Source of the DNA: Ignavibacteria bacterium
GTDB taxonomy: Bacteria > Bacteroidota > Ignavibacteria > Ignavibacteriales > Melioribacteraceae
DNA length: 64,000 nucleotides
NCBI GenBank assembly: GCA_009773205.1
Contig: WPAE01000016.1
Span: forward strand, 1-64,000
Direction: 5' to 3'
Below the pieces are notes generated by a model that saw only the letters and a list, made by a program, of their open reading frames with translations, made no database searches and was not told where the DNA came from. Position 1 is the stretch's first letter, and each line of letters opens with the position of its first letter. Both the position numbers and the translations under genes were made by a program. Shown in pieces: positions 11,901 through 20,259 of this stretch.

Positions 11901-11970
11901 ATACAAAATATTGAACACCAGCGAAAGATATGGAACAACTGCTGATTTTGGCGTAAAAATCTCTTTATAA
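8962..11970 (+). CDS. TonB-dependent receptor with carboxypeptidase-like regulatory domain
   Basis: Signal peptide; LKGVVVDSLTQESLVGATVFLVGTSLGSACDIEGEYRI; plug IGRLPGVSILRSGGEANKVILRGL; C-terminal ending in F-G-V-K-I-S-L. Confidence 0.92.
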   Translation: MKSLYKSKIVLAFFFTLSSFTFAQSTLKGVVVDSLTQESLVGATVFLVGTSLGSACDIEGEYRITNIPDGKYNVRISYVGYKTKFVEMIFRNKQVIDMFFQLNTDAIEGKTITVSAQALGQAAAINQQISSNTIVNIISEQKIKELPDVNAAESIGRLPGVSILRSGGEANKVILRGLSDKYTAVTIDGVRMASTDVSSRGLDLSTISQSSLAGIELFKALTPDKDADAIAGSINLVSKKAPSLRELDVIARGNYNQLMKSASQYDFSFKYGERFFDNLLGVQLNGNLENKIRSNEKIDLDYDQTINNQTDYEINNFKLFFTEEVRKRNGFGVLLDYATPDEGSVKFNTVFNSTSRDYLRHTRDYPAGGGTGGTVTYGFRDREQEITTFNTALTGDNNLFEMKFTWGLSFAQSNSEFPYDFELSFLEPSILNTAGMKVAPRPKTNPEVLIPFAYNNFNAATLYDANYITQENLEKEKSAYLNVTKKYNLSDLFSGELKAGGKYKSKSRSNISSLSFAPYYLGYWQPYTMLDNGTIVPKNLSGTLFDAFFQRFLKNPINNSVAFSEFLDGNPDARAMYDLYSMYPLINRDKLRQWYDLNKKGVDRNGIVKEFNFDPSEKANYYDITEAISSFYIMNTLNIGQEVTFIAGVRIESEDNFYKSKYSPIQTGGFPIPQDASRDTSAAFKQTIVLPNFHLNFKPTEYLSIRLAAYKALSRPDFNYRLNTYFAWRPQATGATKQLILGNPLLKTAQGWNFEINTSVYGNDIGLVSVSAFYKQIEDMYHLLSGLNTSGNKMIESLGLNWKSLHTGTYSLTVPYNSPKPSKVWGVEFEHQINFRFLPGLLKNIVLSYNASFVRSETFLIASKTDTIKYFIQPFPFPFYRYEERPIEVKQQLESQPKFFGNVSLGYDIAGFSFRISVFHQSEYNISFTPSGRGDQIRNPYTRIDLALKQQITENISAILNISNLTDIKEENTIFNRVNGYKILNTSERYGTTADFGVKISL

Positions 11971-12002
11971 ATAAACTAACAAACAACAAAGACGGAGGCA
12001 GT

Positions 12003-13700
12003 ATGCAACTAAAAAAGTACAACTTACTAATTGTATCATTAGTGCTAATTTTTACTTCCATTTCATTAGCTCAAAATGTATTAAGGCTAAAACCATACGA
12101 TGGAACGCCCGCTACATTCTTAGTAGCACAAATTAAAGCAGATACTGCTGCTAACAAAGGCATTCTTGCAACTAGAATTTACGAACTTGAAGCCGGTGGT
12201 GTTTATCTAAACACAGAAATATTTAACGTATCTTCAAGATTCACATTGAGAATTAGAGGTGCAGCAGGAGGTAAAAAACCAATAATTTATCAGCACCCAA
12301 CAGGTACAGGCTCAAGCCCGCAAAACCCTCCTGGCAACCTTTTTGTTTTAGTAGGCGGCAATTTAGAAATATCTAACATTGCAGTTTCTGGCTTTTTTGA
12401 GTTAATGCCAGAGCATCTCAATAATGTTCAAGGCGGTTTAATTAATACCACCGGAGCCGGTTCAACTATAATTGTTGACAGATGTATTTTTAATAATATC
12501 AACGGTCAGCATATTAGAACAGGAAGCGCAACTGCAAAAATTAGAGTAACAAACACAATTTTTGCAAATATGGGCGCACTAAGTACTTCAAATTTAGGCG
12601 CTGGAAAAGGTTTAGACCTTCGCGAAGCCTCTTGCGATTCTTTAGTTTTAGTTAACAACACTTTTGTTAATTATTTAGATAGACCTATACGCCATTATAA
12701 TTTTGCAAATCCATTAGCAGGTACAGGCGGCATCAAGTTTGCTCTAATTGATCATAATTCATTTATTAACGGAATGGGCTTTCATGGGTTACTTTCGTTA
12801 GGTAACGTAGGAAAGAGCATAATTATTAGAAATAATCTTTTTGTTGATGGATTTGCTTCTGGTGCAGATCCAACCGATGCAACCCGCGCAGCAGAGTGGG
12901 CAAATACTGGTGAAAAATTACCTAACGGATTGAACAGAATGATGTGGATTTTTTCGGCTCCAAATGATACTACTAAATGGATAGTAAAAAACAATGTTTA
13001 CAGCATTTCCAGTGCAGGTCAAAAATTCTTTGATGATCATAAGGCAGTTCCTATTACAGAAGGTTCACCGCTATCCTGGCACATCAATAAAAAATTAGGG
13101 CCCGATTCTACAAAAGCCTTTGCTAAAATGAATGTAACACTTGCAAATATTCCAGCATTAATGACAAACTTAATGCTCTGGTATCTTGACCCTGCTGGTG
13201 GAAACAAAACCAAAAACACACCTTCCAATCTTTGGCTTGCTGCTCTGCATGATATGGATAGAAAACCAATTACTTATTACCGCGATGAGTTTAATGCAGC
13301 TTTTACTTCTACAAATCCGGCTTTTACTGCTGCTGAAAAAAGCTTTCCGGTTGGAGACTTAAACTGGTTTCCTGCAAAGAAAACAGAATGGGAAAAAGCA
13401 GGCGGAACTGATATAGTTCCTTCTGCAGGCATTCCTGCGGATTTTAGTTTGCAGCAAAATTATCCTAATCCATTTAACCCAACTACAAGAATTACATTTA
13501 ATCTGCCAAAAAACAGTTTGGTTAATCTAAGTGTGTACAACATATTAGGCGAAAAAGTAGCCACAGTTGTTAATCAGGAATTAGTTGCAGGCGTGCACGC
13601 ATACAATTTTGATGGTTCTAGGTTAAGCTCTGGTGCATATTTTTATAAATTAGATACAGAACAAGTAAGTTTAACAAAAAAGATGATGCTCGTGAAATAA
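12003..13700 (+). CDS. Secreted beta-helix protein of unknown activity with T9SS sorting domain
   Basis: Signal peptide; repeated N-rich beta-helix rungs; C-terminal LQQNYPNPFNPTTRITFNLP ... KMMLVK. Confidence 0.75.
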   Translation: MQLKKYNLLIVSLVLIFTSISLAQNVLRLKPYDGTPATFLVAQIKADTAANKGILATRIYELEAGGVYLNTEIFNVSSRFTLRIRGAAGGKKPIIYQHPTGTGSSPQNPPGNLFVLVGGNLEISNIAVSGFFELMPEHLNNVQGGLINTTGAGSTIIVDRCIFNNINGQHIRTGSATAKIRVTNTIFANMGALSTSNLGAGKGLDLREASCDSLVLVNNTFVNYLDRPIRHYNFANPLAGTGGIKFALIDHNSFINGMGFHGLLSLGNVGKSIIIRNNLFVDGFASGADPTDATRAAEWANTGEKLPNGLNRMMWIFSAPNDTTKWIVKNNVYSISSAGQKFFDDHKAVPITEGSPLSWHINKKLGPDSTKAFAKMNVTLANIPALMTNLMLWYLDPAGGNKTKNTPSNLWLAALHDMDRKPITYYRDEFNAAFTSTNPAFTAAEKSFPVGDLNWFPAKKTEWEKAGGTDIVPSAGIPADFSLQQNYPNPFNPTTRITFNLPKNSLVNLSVYNILGEKVATVVNQELVAGVHAYNFDGSRLSSGAYFYKLDTEQVSLTKKMMLVK

Positions 13701-13707
13701 TCTTCTT

Positions 13708-13735
13708 AAGCGGCGGTATTGCCCGCCGCTTTCTT
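13708..13735 (+). terminator. Intrinsic terminator
   Basis: aagcggcgg-tattgc-ccgccgctt followed by a T-rich tract. Confidence 0.75.
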
Positions 13736-13759
13736 TTAAACTACTTGGAGAAGTTCTTA

Positions 13760-14164
13760 ATGAAAATCGCACTGTTAATCTTTTCGTTCCTATCCATAAC
13801 ACTACTCGCCCAAGAAAATAAAGAGTTCACTATAGATAACTGTGTTTCCATTTTTAATTTTGAAATGATAGAAAAAACTAAAGTTGGCTATCAGTATTGG
13901 TTTGTAGATAAAGATTTTTTAGATGGTAGAACAATTAAAATGAGTTCTGTTGCACCTAATTCTGCAACTCACGCACCACATGTTCATCAAGAAGATGAAT
14001 TCTTTTTTATCCTTGAAGGTAAAGCCGAAATATATCTTGAAGGCAAAACCAAAATTGTAGAAGGTTACGCAAGTTTTTACTGTCCTTCTAATGTTGAGCA
14101 TGGAATCAGAAATGTTGGCGAAAAAGAATTAAAGTACCTCGTTATAAAAAAGTATAATAAATAG
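13760..14164 (+). CDS. Cupin domain protein, exported (KdgF-like candidate)
   Basis: ATG at 13760 inside track ORF; signal peptide; HAPHVHQEDEFFFILEGKAEIYLEGK cupin motif; located in pectin cluster. Confidence 0.75.
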   Translation: MKIALLIFSFLSITLLAQENKEFTIDNCVSIFNFEMIEKTKVGYQYWFVDKDFLDGRTIKMSSVAPNSATHAPHVHQEDEFFFILEGKAEIYLEGKTKIVEGYASFYCPSNVEHGIRNVGEKELKYLVIKKYNK

Positions 14165-14249
14165 TTTTTCTGAGTATATATCTTAAAAAATAAAAGTATT
14201 TTACAGTTATAAAGTTAAGGATAAAGTAAATTCCAAATTAAGTGGCATT

Positions 14250-15281
14250 ATGAGAGAAAAAGCAGTTACATTAAACGATATTGCTGAAAAAATGAATCTT
14301 TCTACAGTTACAATATCAAAAGCACTTCGCAACCATCCGGATATATCCCCAAAGACCACTAAGTTAATTAAGACAATAGCCGAGGAAATGGGATATACAC
14401 CGAACATAATGGCAAGAAATTTATCTGCTCGCAGGTCTAACACTATCGGTTTAGTAGTTCCTAAGATTGCTCATTTTTTCTTTGGTTCCATAATTGAGTG
14501 TGTTTATGATTTGGCGTTTCAAAAGAATTACGAAATAATACTTACTGTATCACAAGAAAGTGTTGAAAGAGAAAAGAAGCATCTGCAAACTCTTCTTGCT
14601 ATGAAGGTTGATGGAATAATTATTTCAATTACTCAAGAAACAACAGATTATTCTTACTTTGAAGTTATAGAAAGGCGCGGCGTTCCTTTGGTTTTTATGG
14701 ACAGAGTTCCTGAAATTCCTAACGGATATAATACTGTTCGTGTTGATGATAGGGGCGGCGCTTTTAAAGCTATTGAACACGCTATAAATTTAGGCTATAA
14801 AAGAATTGCTCATTTTGGCGGTTATCAAAAAATTAATATTGGAAGAGAGCGTAAAGCCGGGTTTATTGAGGCGATGCAAAAGTATGGAATTGAAATTAGC
14901 GAAAGCTGGGTAACCGAAGGCGGATTTGGCGAAAACTACGGATACGAATCTTTTATGAAGTTATACAGAGAAAACAATCTGCCCGATTTAATATTTGCAG
15001 TTACTTATCCGGTTGCACTTGGTGTTTATATGGCTGCAAATGAAGTAGGCTTAAAAATTCCTGATGATGTAGATGTTATTTGTTTTGGAAATGCTAAGGT
15101 TCAAAACTTTCTTTCTCCGCCTCTTAGTTGTGTGGATCAATCAACAGAATTAATTAGCAAGCACGCTATGGAAATGATTTTCGAGAATATTGAAAAAAGA
15201 GAGGAATATGTTGCAAAACAGATTGTAGTAGATACAAATTTAGTTTTAAGAGGAACTTGTACCCGCTTCAATAAAGGCTAA
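14250..15281 (+). CDS. LacI family transcriptional regulator
   Basis: VTLNDIAEKMNLSTVTISKALRNHPDISPKTTKLIKTIAEEMGYTPN HTH; periplasmic-binding-like effector domain. Confidence 0.95.
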   Translation: MREKAVTLNDIAEKMNLSTVTISKALRNHPDISPKTTKLIKTIAEEMGYTPNIMARNLSARRSNTIGLVVPKIAHFFFGSIIECVYDLAFQKNYEIILTVSQESVEREKKHLQTLLAMKVDGIIISITQETTDYSYFEVIERRGVPLVFMDRVPEIPNGYNTVRVDDRGGAFKAIEHAINLGYKRIAHFGGYQKINIGRERKAGFIEAMQKYGIEISESWVTEGGFGENYGYESFMKLYRENNLPDLIFAVTYPVALGVYMAANEVGLKIPDDVDVICFGNAKVQNFLSPPLSCVDQSTELISKHAMEMIFENIEKREEYVAKQIVVDTNLVLRGTCTRFNKG

Positions 15282-15282
15282 C

Positions 15283-15669
15283 TTAGAACTGTTTGTTTTC
15301 TAAAACTTTTTTCACTTCGTTTACTAAGTATTTATTCTCTGTTGGTTTTCTAATATATTTTGTTGCTCCGGCTGCTAAAGCTAATTTTTCGTCTCTAATG
15401 TATGAATGAGCGCTAACTACAACAATTGGTGTGTTGTTGTGTTCTTCCGAATTTCGCAATTCCTTAATTAAATCTATACCGTTTTTGTGCGAACCTAATG
15501 CCATATCTAAAAGAAAAAGATTCACTTTAGAACTCTTTAGGTAACTATAAAACGATTCGATACTTAAACAAGGTATAACATTAAATTCATTTTGGAAAAT
15601 TCTAGTAAAAATGTCCAGAATGATTTCATCATCTTCAAGAATTAAAATTGTATGTCTCTTATTGTTCAT
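15283..15669 (-). CDS. Stand-alone response regulator receiver domain
   Basis: ILILEDDEIILDIF; LLDMALG; PIVVVSAHS; KYIRKP. Confidence 0.9.
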   Translation of the reverse strand: MNNKRHTILILEDDEIILDIFTRIFQNEFNVIPCLSIESFYSYLKSSKVNLFLLDMALGSHKNGIDLIKELRNSEEHNNTPIVVVSAHSYIRDEKLALAAGATKYIRKPTENKYLVNEVKKVLENKQF

Positions 15670-15782
15670 ATCTATTTACTTAGCAATTTTTCTTTAGGAT
15701 GTTATTTCTGATTCTAATTTACAAGTTTTAAAATTTGAAAACTTAGTATAAGCCGAAAGATTACAGAACATTAATATGCCGA

Positions 15783-16844
15783 CTATTTTTTCTCCTTTTC
15801 AATTTTACGCTGATATGCAAGATCAATTAACATCTTCAACATTTTTCTGTATGAGTAACCTGCATATTTTGCAGAACGCATAAATCCTGCTCCTTCTTGT
15901 AAATCGGGATTAGGGTTTACTTCCAGTACATACAATTTACTGTCGTTTTTAGATAAGCGCATATCAACCCGAGCGTAATCTCTTACTCCAACTGCACGGT
16001 AACATTGAAGAGCCAGGTTTTCTGCTTCTGAGCGCACTTTTTTGGTTATTTGCGCGGGGCAAATAGGAACAGTTTTATGATAAGCTTCGTGTAACGGGTC
16101 CCATTTTGCGTGAAAACTAACAATCGGATGAAGGTAATTTGGCATTGCAGAAAAATCAATCTCACTTATAGGAAGTACTTTCAGTTCTTTATCGCCAAAT
16201 ACAGCTACATTAAATTCTCTTCCAACAATAAATTCTTCTACTAACGCTGCCTGATTGAAGGAATTTAAAACATATTCAACTCTATTTTTAAGAGCTTTTA
16301 CATCGTAAACAATCGAGTTATCATCTATACCAACACTTGCATCTTCCCAAGCCGGTTTAACAATAAGAGGATAGTGTAAGCCCAGCCTAAATGAATCTTT
16401 CATATCATTCAAAATTTTATAATGCGGCGTTCTAATACCAAGCGTACTAAGTATTCTTTTTGTTAATGTTTTATTTTGACAAGTACCAAGTGCCATTGGA
16501 GGCGCGCCAGTAAATGCGACTCCCATCAGCTCCATCAATCCTGTAAAGTGCATTTCTAAACGGGGCTGGTCGTTAAATATTTCTACCAAGTTGAAAACAA
16601 CATCGGGCTTGTTTTTATCGTAATCCTTTATAAAAGTATTTAAACTATCCTTAATATTTAAGGTATATGCCTCGTAACCAATTTTTTGTATTGATTTGGC
16701 AATTAACTCAAACTCGGAGATTGGGTCTGGTGAAGCCAAAGTAAAGAGAGGTTTAAAATCTATGTCTTTGTTAATGCCGAGAGTTTTATTGTAAATCTCA
16801 GGCATAGTTTCGTTGTAAACGACTGCAACTTTCATAATTCTCAA
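15783..16844 (-). CDS. ATP-grasp ligase, D-alanine--D-alanine ligase-like
   Basis: YPLIVKPAWEDASVGIDDNSIV; LVEEFIVGREFNVAVFGD; LYVLEVNPNPDLQEGAGF. Confidence 0.85.
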   Translation of the reverse strand: MRIMKVAVVYNETMPEIYNKTLGINKDIDFKPLFTLASPDPISEFELIAKSIQKIGYEAYTLNIKDSLNTFIKDYDKNKPDVVFNLVEIFNDQPRLEMHFTGLMELMGVAFTGAPPMALGTCQNKTLTKRILSTLGIRTPHYKILNDMKDSFRLGLHYPLIVKPAWEDASVGIDDNSIVYDVKALKNRVEYVLNSFNQAALVEEFIVGREFNVAVFGDKELKVLPISEIDFSAMPNYLHPIVSFHAKWDPLHEAYHKTVPICPAQITKKVRSEAENLALQCYRAVGVRDYARVDMRLSKNDSKLYVLEVNPNPDLQEGAGFMRSAKYAGYSYRKMLKMLIDLAYQRKIEKEKK

Positions 16845-16926
16845 AATTTTTGTGCCAAACTAAACAAAATCGTTTTGCTATTCAAAACTTTTGTTATTTT
16901 TGTCTAAAGTGAACTCGAGTAAGAAA

Positions 16927-17763
16927 ATGAGTTTTTATCCTCAACCAAATAAATATCAATGCGGTCCATTCGCATTAAAATATGCCTTAGTAATGCTTGG
17001 TGTATTTAAAGATGAAAACCAGATTGGTCAAATTTCCGGAAGCACTTGGTGGGCAGGCACAGATGAATTTGGATTAACAAGAGCAGCAAGAAGGTTTAAC
17101 TGCAGCTTGAAACATTTTCAATCCAGCAATCCGGATGATGCACGCAAAATGTTAATTCAACTTCTTAAAAAAGGTTATCCTTGCATTTTGAGTGTAAAGA
17201 ATTGGGAACATTGGTGTACAGTCGTAAGCTATCAAAAAGGAAAGTTTGTTGTTATTGACAGCGAACTTGATAAAGTAGTTTCTGTCTTTACTACTACAAA
17301 ATTTTTAAAACGCTGGAAATATGTTGAGGATGAAACAAAAATTGTAAGCTTCGATGGCTATGTGCTTGTTCCAAAATTTAAATCTTACACACATGCACAG
17401 TTTACACCAGAAAAAGCAAAACTGCTTATGTATGATAAAAATGATGATCTTGCTAATAAATGGGATCAATACACAAATGATTTGATTACTATTTGCAAGC
17501 CGAGAACCAAGCTAAGCCTAAACATTATTTCATTTTCAGAGTTTATGAGAAGAAACGAGCAAAATTTAGTAAAGCGTACTGCTAACTGGCATGGCGAACC
17601 AACTTACAGCGAATTGAAAAAGATTATTAGTAATATGAAGTTTGTTGCAGAGGTTTATGATTTAATTATTCCTGAAGATGAAGAAAAAAGAGCCGCAATT
17701 GATGTTGCTTCTTTGCTTATGATGTACGCTTGCGGCAAGTACGGAATGAACAGGATTTATTAA
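16927..17763 (+). CDS. C39-like (papain-fold) cysteine peptidase-like protein
   Basis: KYQCGPFALKYALVML (Cys), EHWCTVVSY (His), VVIDSE (Asp); ATG at 16927 likely rather than 16891. Confidence 0.7.
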   Translation: MSFYPQPNKYQCGPFALKYALVMLGVFKDENQIGQISGSTWWAGTDEFGLTRAARRFNCSLKHFQSSNPDDARKMLIQLLKKGYPCILSVKNWEHWCTVVSYQKGKFVVIDSELDKVVSVFTTTKFLKRWKYVEDETKIVSFDGYVLVPKFKSYTHAQFTPEKAKLLMYDKNDDLANKWDQYTNDLITICKPRTKLSLNIISFSEFMRRNEQNLVKRTANWHGEPTYSELKKIISNMKFVAEVYDLIIPEDEEKRAAIDVASLLMMYACGKYGMNRIY

Positions 17764-17917
17764 TTGAGAATTGACCCGCTCCGATGAGTCGGAGACGAGG
17801 CGAGGAATTGCGAACTTGTCCGCCATCTTGTCCGCACGCCGTTTTATGGAGGGTTGGGCGGGTAAGTCGAAAACAACATTTTTTAATAATGATCTTGGAT
17901 TTTTAGAGTAGGCTCAT
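17764..17917 (+). repeat. Interspersed palindromic element, copy 1 (chimeric left half)
   Basis: Right ~100 bp matches the reverse complement of the copy at 53732-53917, ending TTTTTAGAGTAGGCTCAT; left part matches reverse complement of ~19032-19080. Confidence 0.75.
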
Positions 17918-17939
17918 AAATTACTTTTAATTGTTTTTA

Positions 17940-18250
17940 ATGAAAAAGCGGAAAACAGAATTAGAATTATCACTGATAGACCAGCAACAAAAAATGAAAG
18001 AAAAGATTCTGAAAAAAACAAAAATAAGTTCTAACACTATAATTAAAGAAATGCCGGTTGAGTATACTTTTAATTATTCTAAATCGAAACCAAATAGATT
18101 TGCTTCGCTGAGTATGGTATTGTAGTGCAGCTTGATAAAGATGTCGCAAAAGTTTTTGATTCATCGGAGAAAGTTAATTCTGCTCTTAGAGCAATAATTT
18201 CAGCTTTTCCAAAACAAACTAAAAAGAAAAAATCAATCAATTCATTATGA
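17940..18250 (+). pseudogene. Small conserved-looking protein with a frameshift near 18108
   Basis: Frame 1 MKKRKTELEL...KPNRFAS then another frame AEYGIVVQLDKDVAKVFDSSEKVNSALRAIISAFPKQTKKKKSINSL*, whose TGA overlaps the next ATG (ATGA). Confidence 0.6.
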
Positions 18251-18804
18251 AACGTCATCCACAAATCTTAAAGAAAGAAAAAACAGCTTTGCTTGTTATT
18301 GATATTCAAGAAAGGATTCTTCCCGTAATTCATGAATGGGAAACCGTAGTTGCTAATACTTTAAAGCTTATCAACGGATTCCAAATTATGAACGTTCCAA
18401 TTTTCTATACTGAACAATATCCTAAAGGTTTAGGCGGAACAGAATCAAGAATTAAAGAAGCGTTAAGTGAAGCTAAGTTCTACGAGAAGATAACTTTTAG
18501 CTGTATTGGCGCAGGCAATTTATTTGATGATCTTAAAAGCGCTGGTATTGTACAAGTTGTTGTCTGCGGAGTTGAATCTCATGTTTGCGTTCAGCAAACA
18601 GTTTTGGATTTATTAGCTAACGGCTTTCAAGTTAATTTGGCTGCTGATGCAGTTTCATCCCGCAGAAAATTTGACTTCGAAACTTCACTTAATAGAATGC
18701 ATTCGAACGGCGCTGAAGTAACTGTAACTGAATCAATCTTGTTTGAGCTTCTTGAAGTTTGCGGAACTGTTGAGTTCAAATCTGTTTCTAAATTGGTCAA
18801 GTGA
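18247..18804 (+). CDS. Isochorismatase family cysteine hydrolase
   Basis: ALLVIDIQERILP; FYTEQYPKGLGGT; VVVCGVESHVCVQQTVLDLL. Confidence 0.9.
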   Translation: MKRHPQILKKEKTALLVIDIQERILPVIHEWETVVANTLKLINGFQIMNVPIFYTEQYPKGLGGTESRIKEALSEAKFYEKITFSCIGAGNLFDDLKSAGIVQVVVCGVESHVCVQQTVLDLLANGFQVNLAADAVSSRRKFDFETSLNRMHSNGAEVTVTESILFELLEVCGTVEFKSVSKLVK

Positions 18805-18982
18805 TGTTTGACAATCCGTATGCATTCATAAGATGGATTGTAATTCTTAGCGGAATAGCGCTACTCATTTACCGATTCGAGTTAATAAGGGTTTTTATGG
18901 ATTTATTTACCGGAAAGAAACGACTAACGATGAGATTCAAAATAAAGTTGATGAACTATTGAATAAGAGACAAAAACGATAG
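18804..18982 (+). other. Possible small membrane protein gene, apparently frameshifted
   Basis: MFDNPYAFIRWIVILSGIALLIYRF in frame 1; hydrophilic tail NKGFYGFIYRKETTNDEIQNKVDELLNKRQKR* in another frame; start overlaps preceding stop. Confidence 0.35.
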
Positions 18983-19068
18983 AACGCGGATAACGCGGAT
19001 TCAACTGATTTACACGGATAATTTTCCATTTTCAATTTCTCGCCTCGTCCCCGACAAGGCTGAGCGGG

Positions 19069-19572
19069 TCAATTCTCCATTCTCAATTTCTTTGGGTATT
19101 CTTGCAGAATAAGCCTGCCGCAAAATCTTTCTGCGTTACTCCAATTTTCAATATTTAGCTCAAGTGCAACAATTGCGCAGGTAGGCATATCAACAATAGG
19201 TTTATATGAAAGAAGGTTTGCAAAGTTTGTAATACCTGGATTATGCCCAAAGAGAAAAACTGTTTTGTAATTATCGCTGATTTGCTGAACAACTTCTAAT
19301 AGTTCACGAGTCGAAGATTCATAAATTCTTGCATCGCTAATAATCTTTTCAACAGAATAACCAAATTCTTCTGCAAAAATTTCGGCAGTTGAAAATGCTC
19401 GAGTTGCTGGACTGCTGATCATTAATTCCGGAAAGATATTTTTCGAATAAACAAGTCTAGCCATCTTGGGTGCATCTTTTTCGCCGCGCTCGTTTAGTGT
19501 TCTTTCGAAGTCTGTTTGTGTTGGATCAGCCCAACTGGATTTTGCATGGCGGATTAGGCAAATGTATTTCAT
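19069..19572 (-). CDS. SixA-like phosphohistidine phosphatase
   Basis: ICLIRHAKSSWADPTQTDFERTLNERGEKDAPKMA; FGHNPGITNFA. Confidence 0.9.
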   Translation of the reverse strand: MKYICLIRHAKSSWADPTQTDFERTLNERGEKDAPKMARLVYSKNIFPELMISSPATRAFSTAEIFAEEFGYSVEKIISDARIYESSTRELLEVVQQISDNYKTVFLFGHNPGITNFANLLSYKPIVDMPTCAIVALELNIENWSNAERFCGRLILQEYPKKLRMEN

Positions 19573-19586
19573 GAAATTTGCTTTGT

Positions 19587-20177
19587 TTAGTTAAGCGAAT
19601 CGAGCTGCAGTTGAAGCAGTGCTAAGTTCGCGTTACGAATTTCGGAAAAAGTTTTCTGAGCGTAATCTGTAAAGAAATTATGCTGTGAAACAAACTCAAT
19701 AGATTTAATCAGCCACTCGCTTTCGGTTAATCTTCGTTTAAAATAAAATTCAAATTCGGTTCTAAATAGATTGTTTCTGCCAATAAAAGATTTTTTCCCT
19801 AAGTGATTTAAGTCAGCATCGCACATAATTTTTTCGAGATGATTTTTAGGGCGCTGCGGAACCTTAGTAGCCATAATGCAGCCAACTACCTTTTCGATCT
19901 TGGATTCATCGTAATTTTGATTTAACAAAAAATTGCTTGCAAACATTGCGCTAATCTCTTCATGCCCGGCAGTTTTTTCAACGTAACCAAGGTCATGAAA
20001 CCAAGCGGCAAGTGTAACAATCTCTATATCTTCTTCCGAAACAGATTCTCCTTTTGCAATTTCGATTGCTGCATTTACAACTTCTTTAGTGTGTTCAATG
20101 CTATGATACAAGTTTTGTTTTGGAGATCGTTCCAGAATTATTTTAACTGCATATTCTTCTGCAAGCTGAAGTAACAT
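19587..20177 (-). CDS. HD domain phosphohydrolase
   Basis: YHSIEHTKEVV; AAWFHDLGYVEKTAGHEEISA. Confidence 0.85.
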   Translation of the reverse strand: MLLQLAEEYAVKIILERSPKQNLYHSIEHTKEVVNAAIEIAKGESVSEEDIEIVTLAAWFHDLGYVEKTAGHEEISAMFASNFLLNQNYDESKIEKVVGCIMATKVPQRPKNHLEKIMCDADLNHLGKKSFIGRNNLFRTEFEFYFKRRLTESEWLIKSIEFVSQHNFFTDYAQKTFSEIRNANLALLQLQLDSLN

Positions 20178-20259
20178 ATCCTAAAACTTTCGTTTATTAA
20201 ATAAAAGATTAAGAATTATTTGCTCAGATTCTACACTAAGTATTTTATGTAATAAAACA

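Noticed and set aside
18983-19020. Short repeat-like gcggataacgcggattcaactgatttacacggataa as a CRISPR or iteron array
   Set aside because: Only two imperfect short units without spacer regularity; treated as degenerate intergenic repeat.
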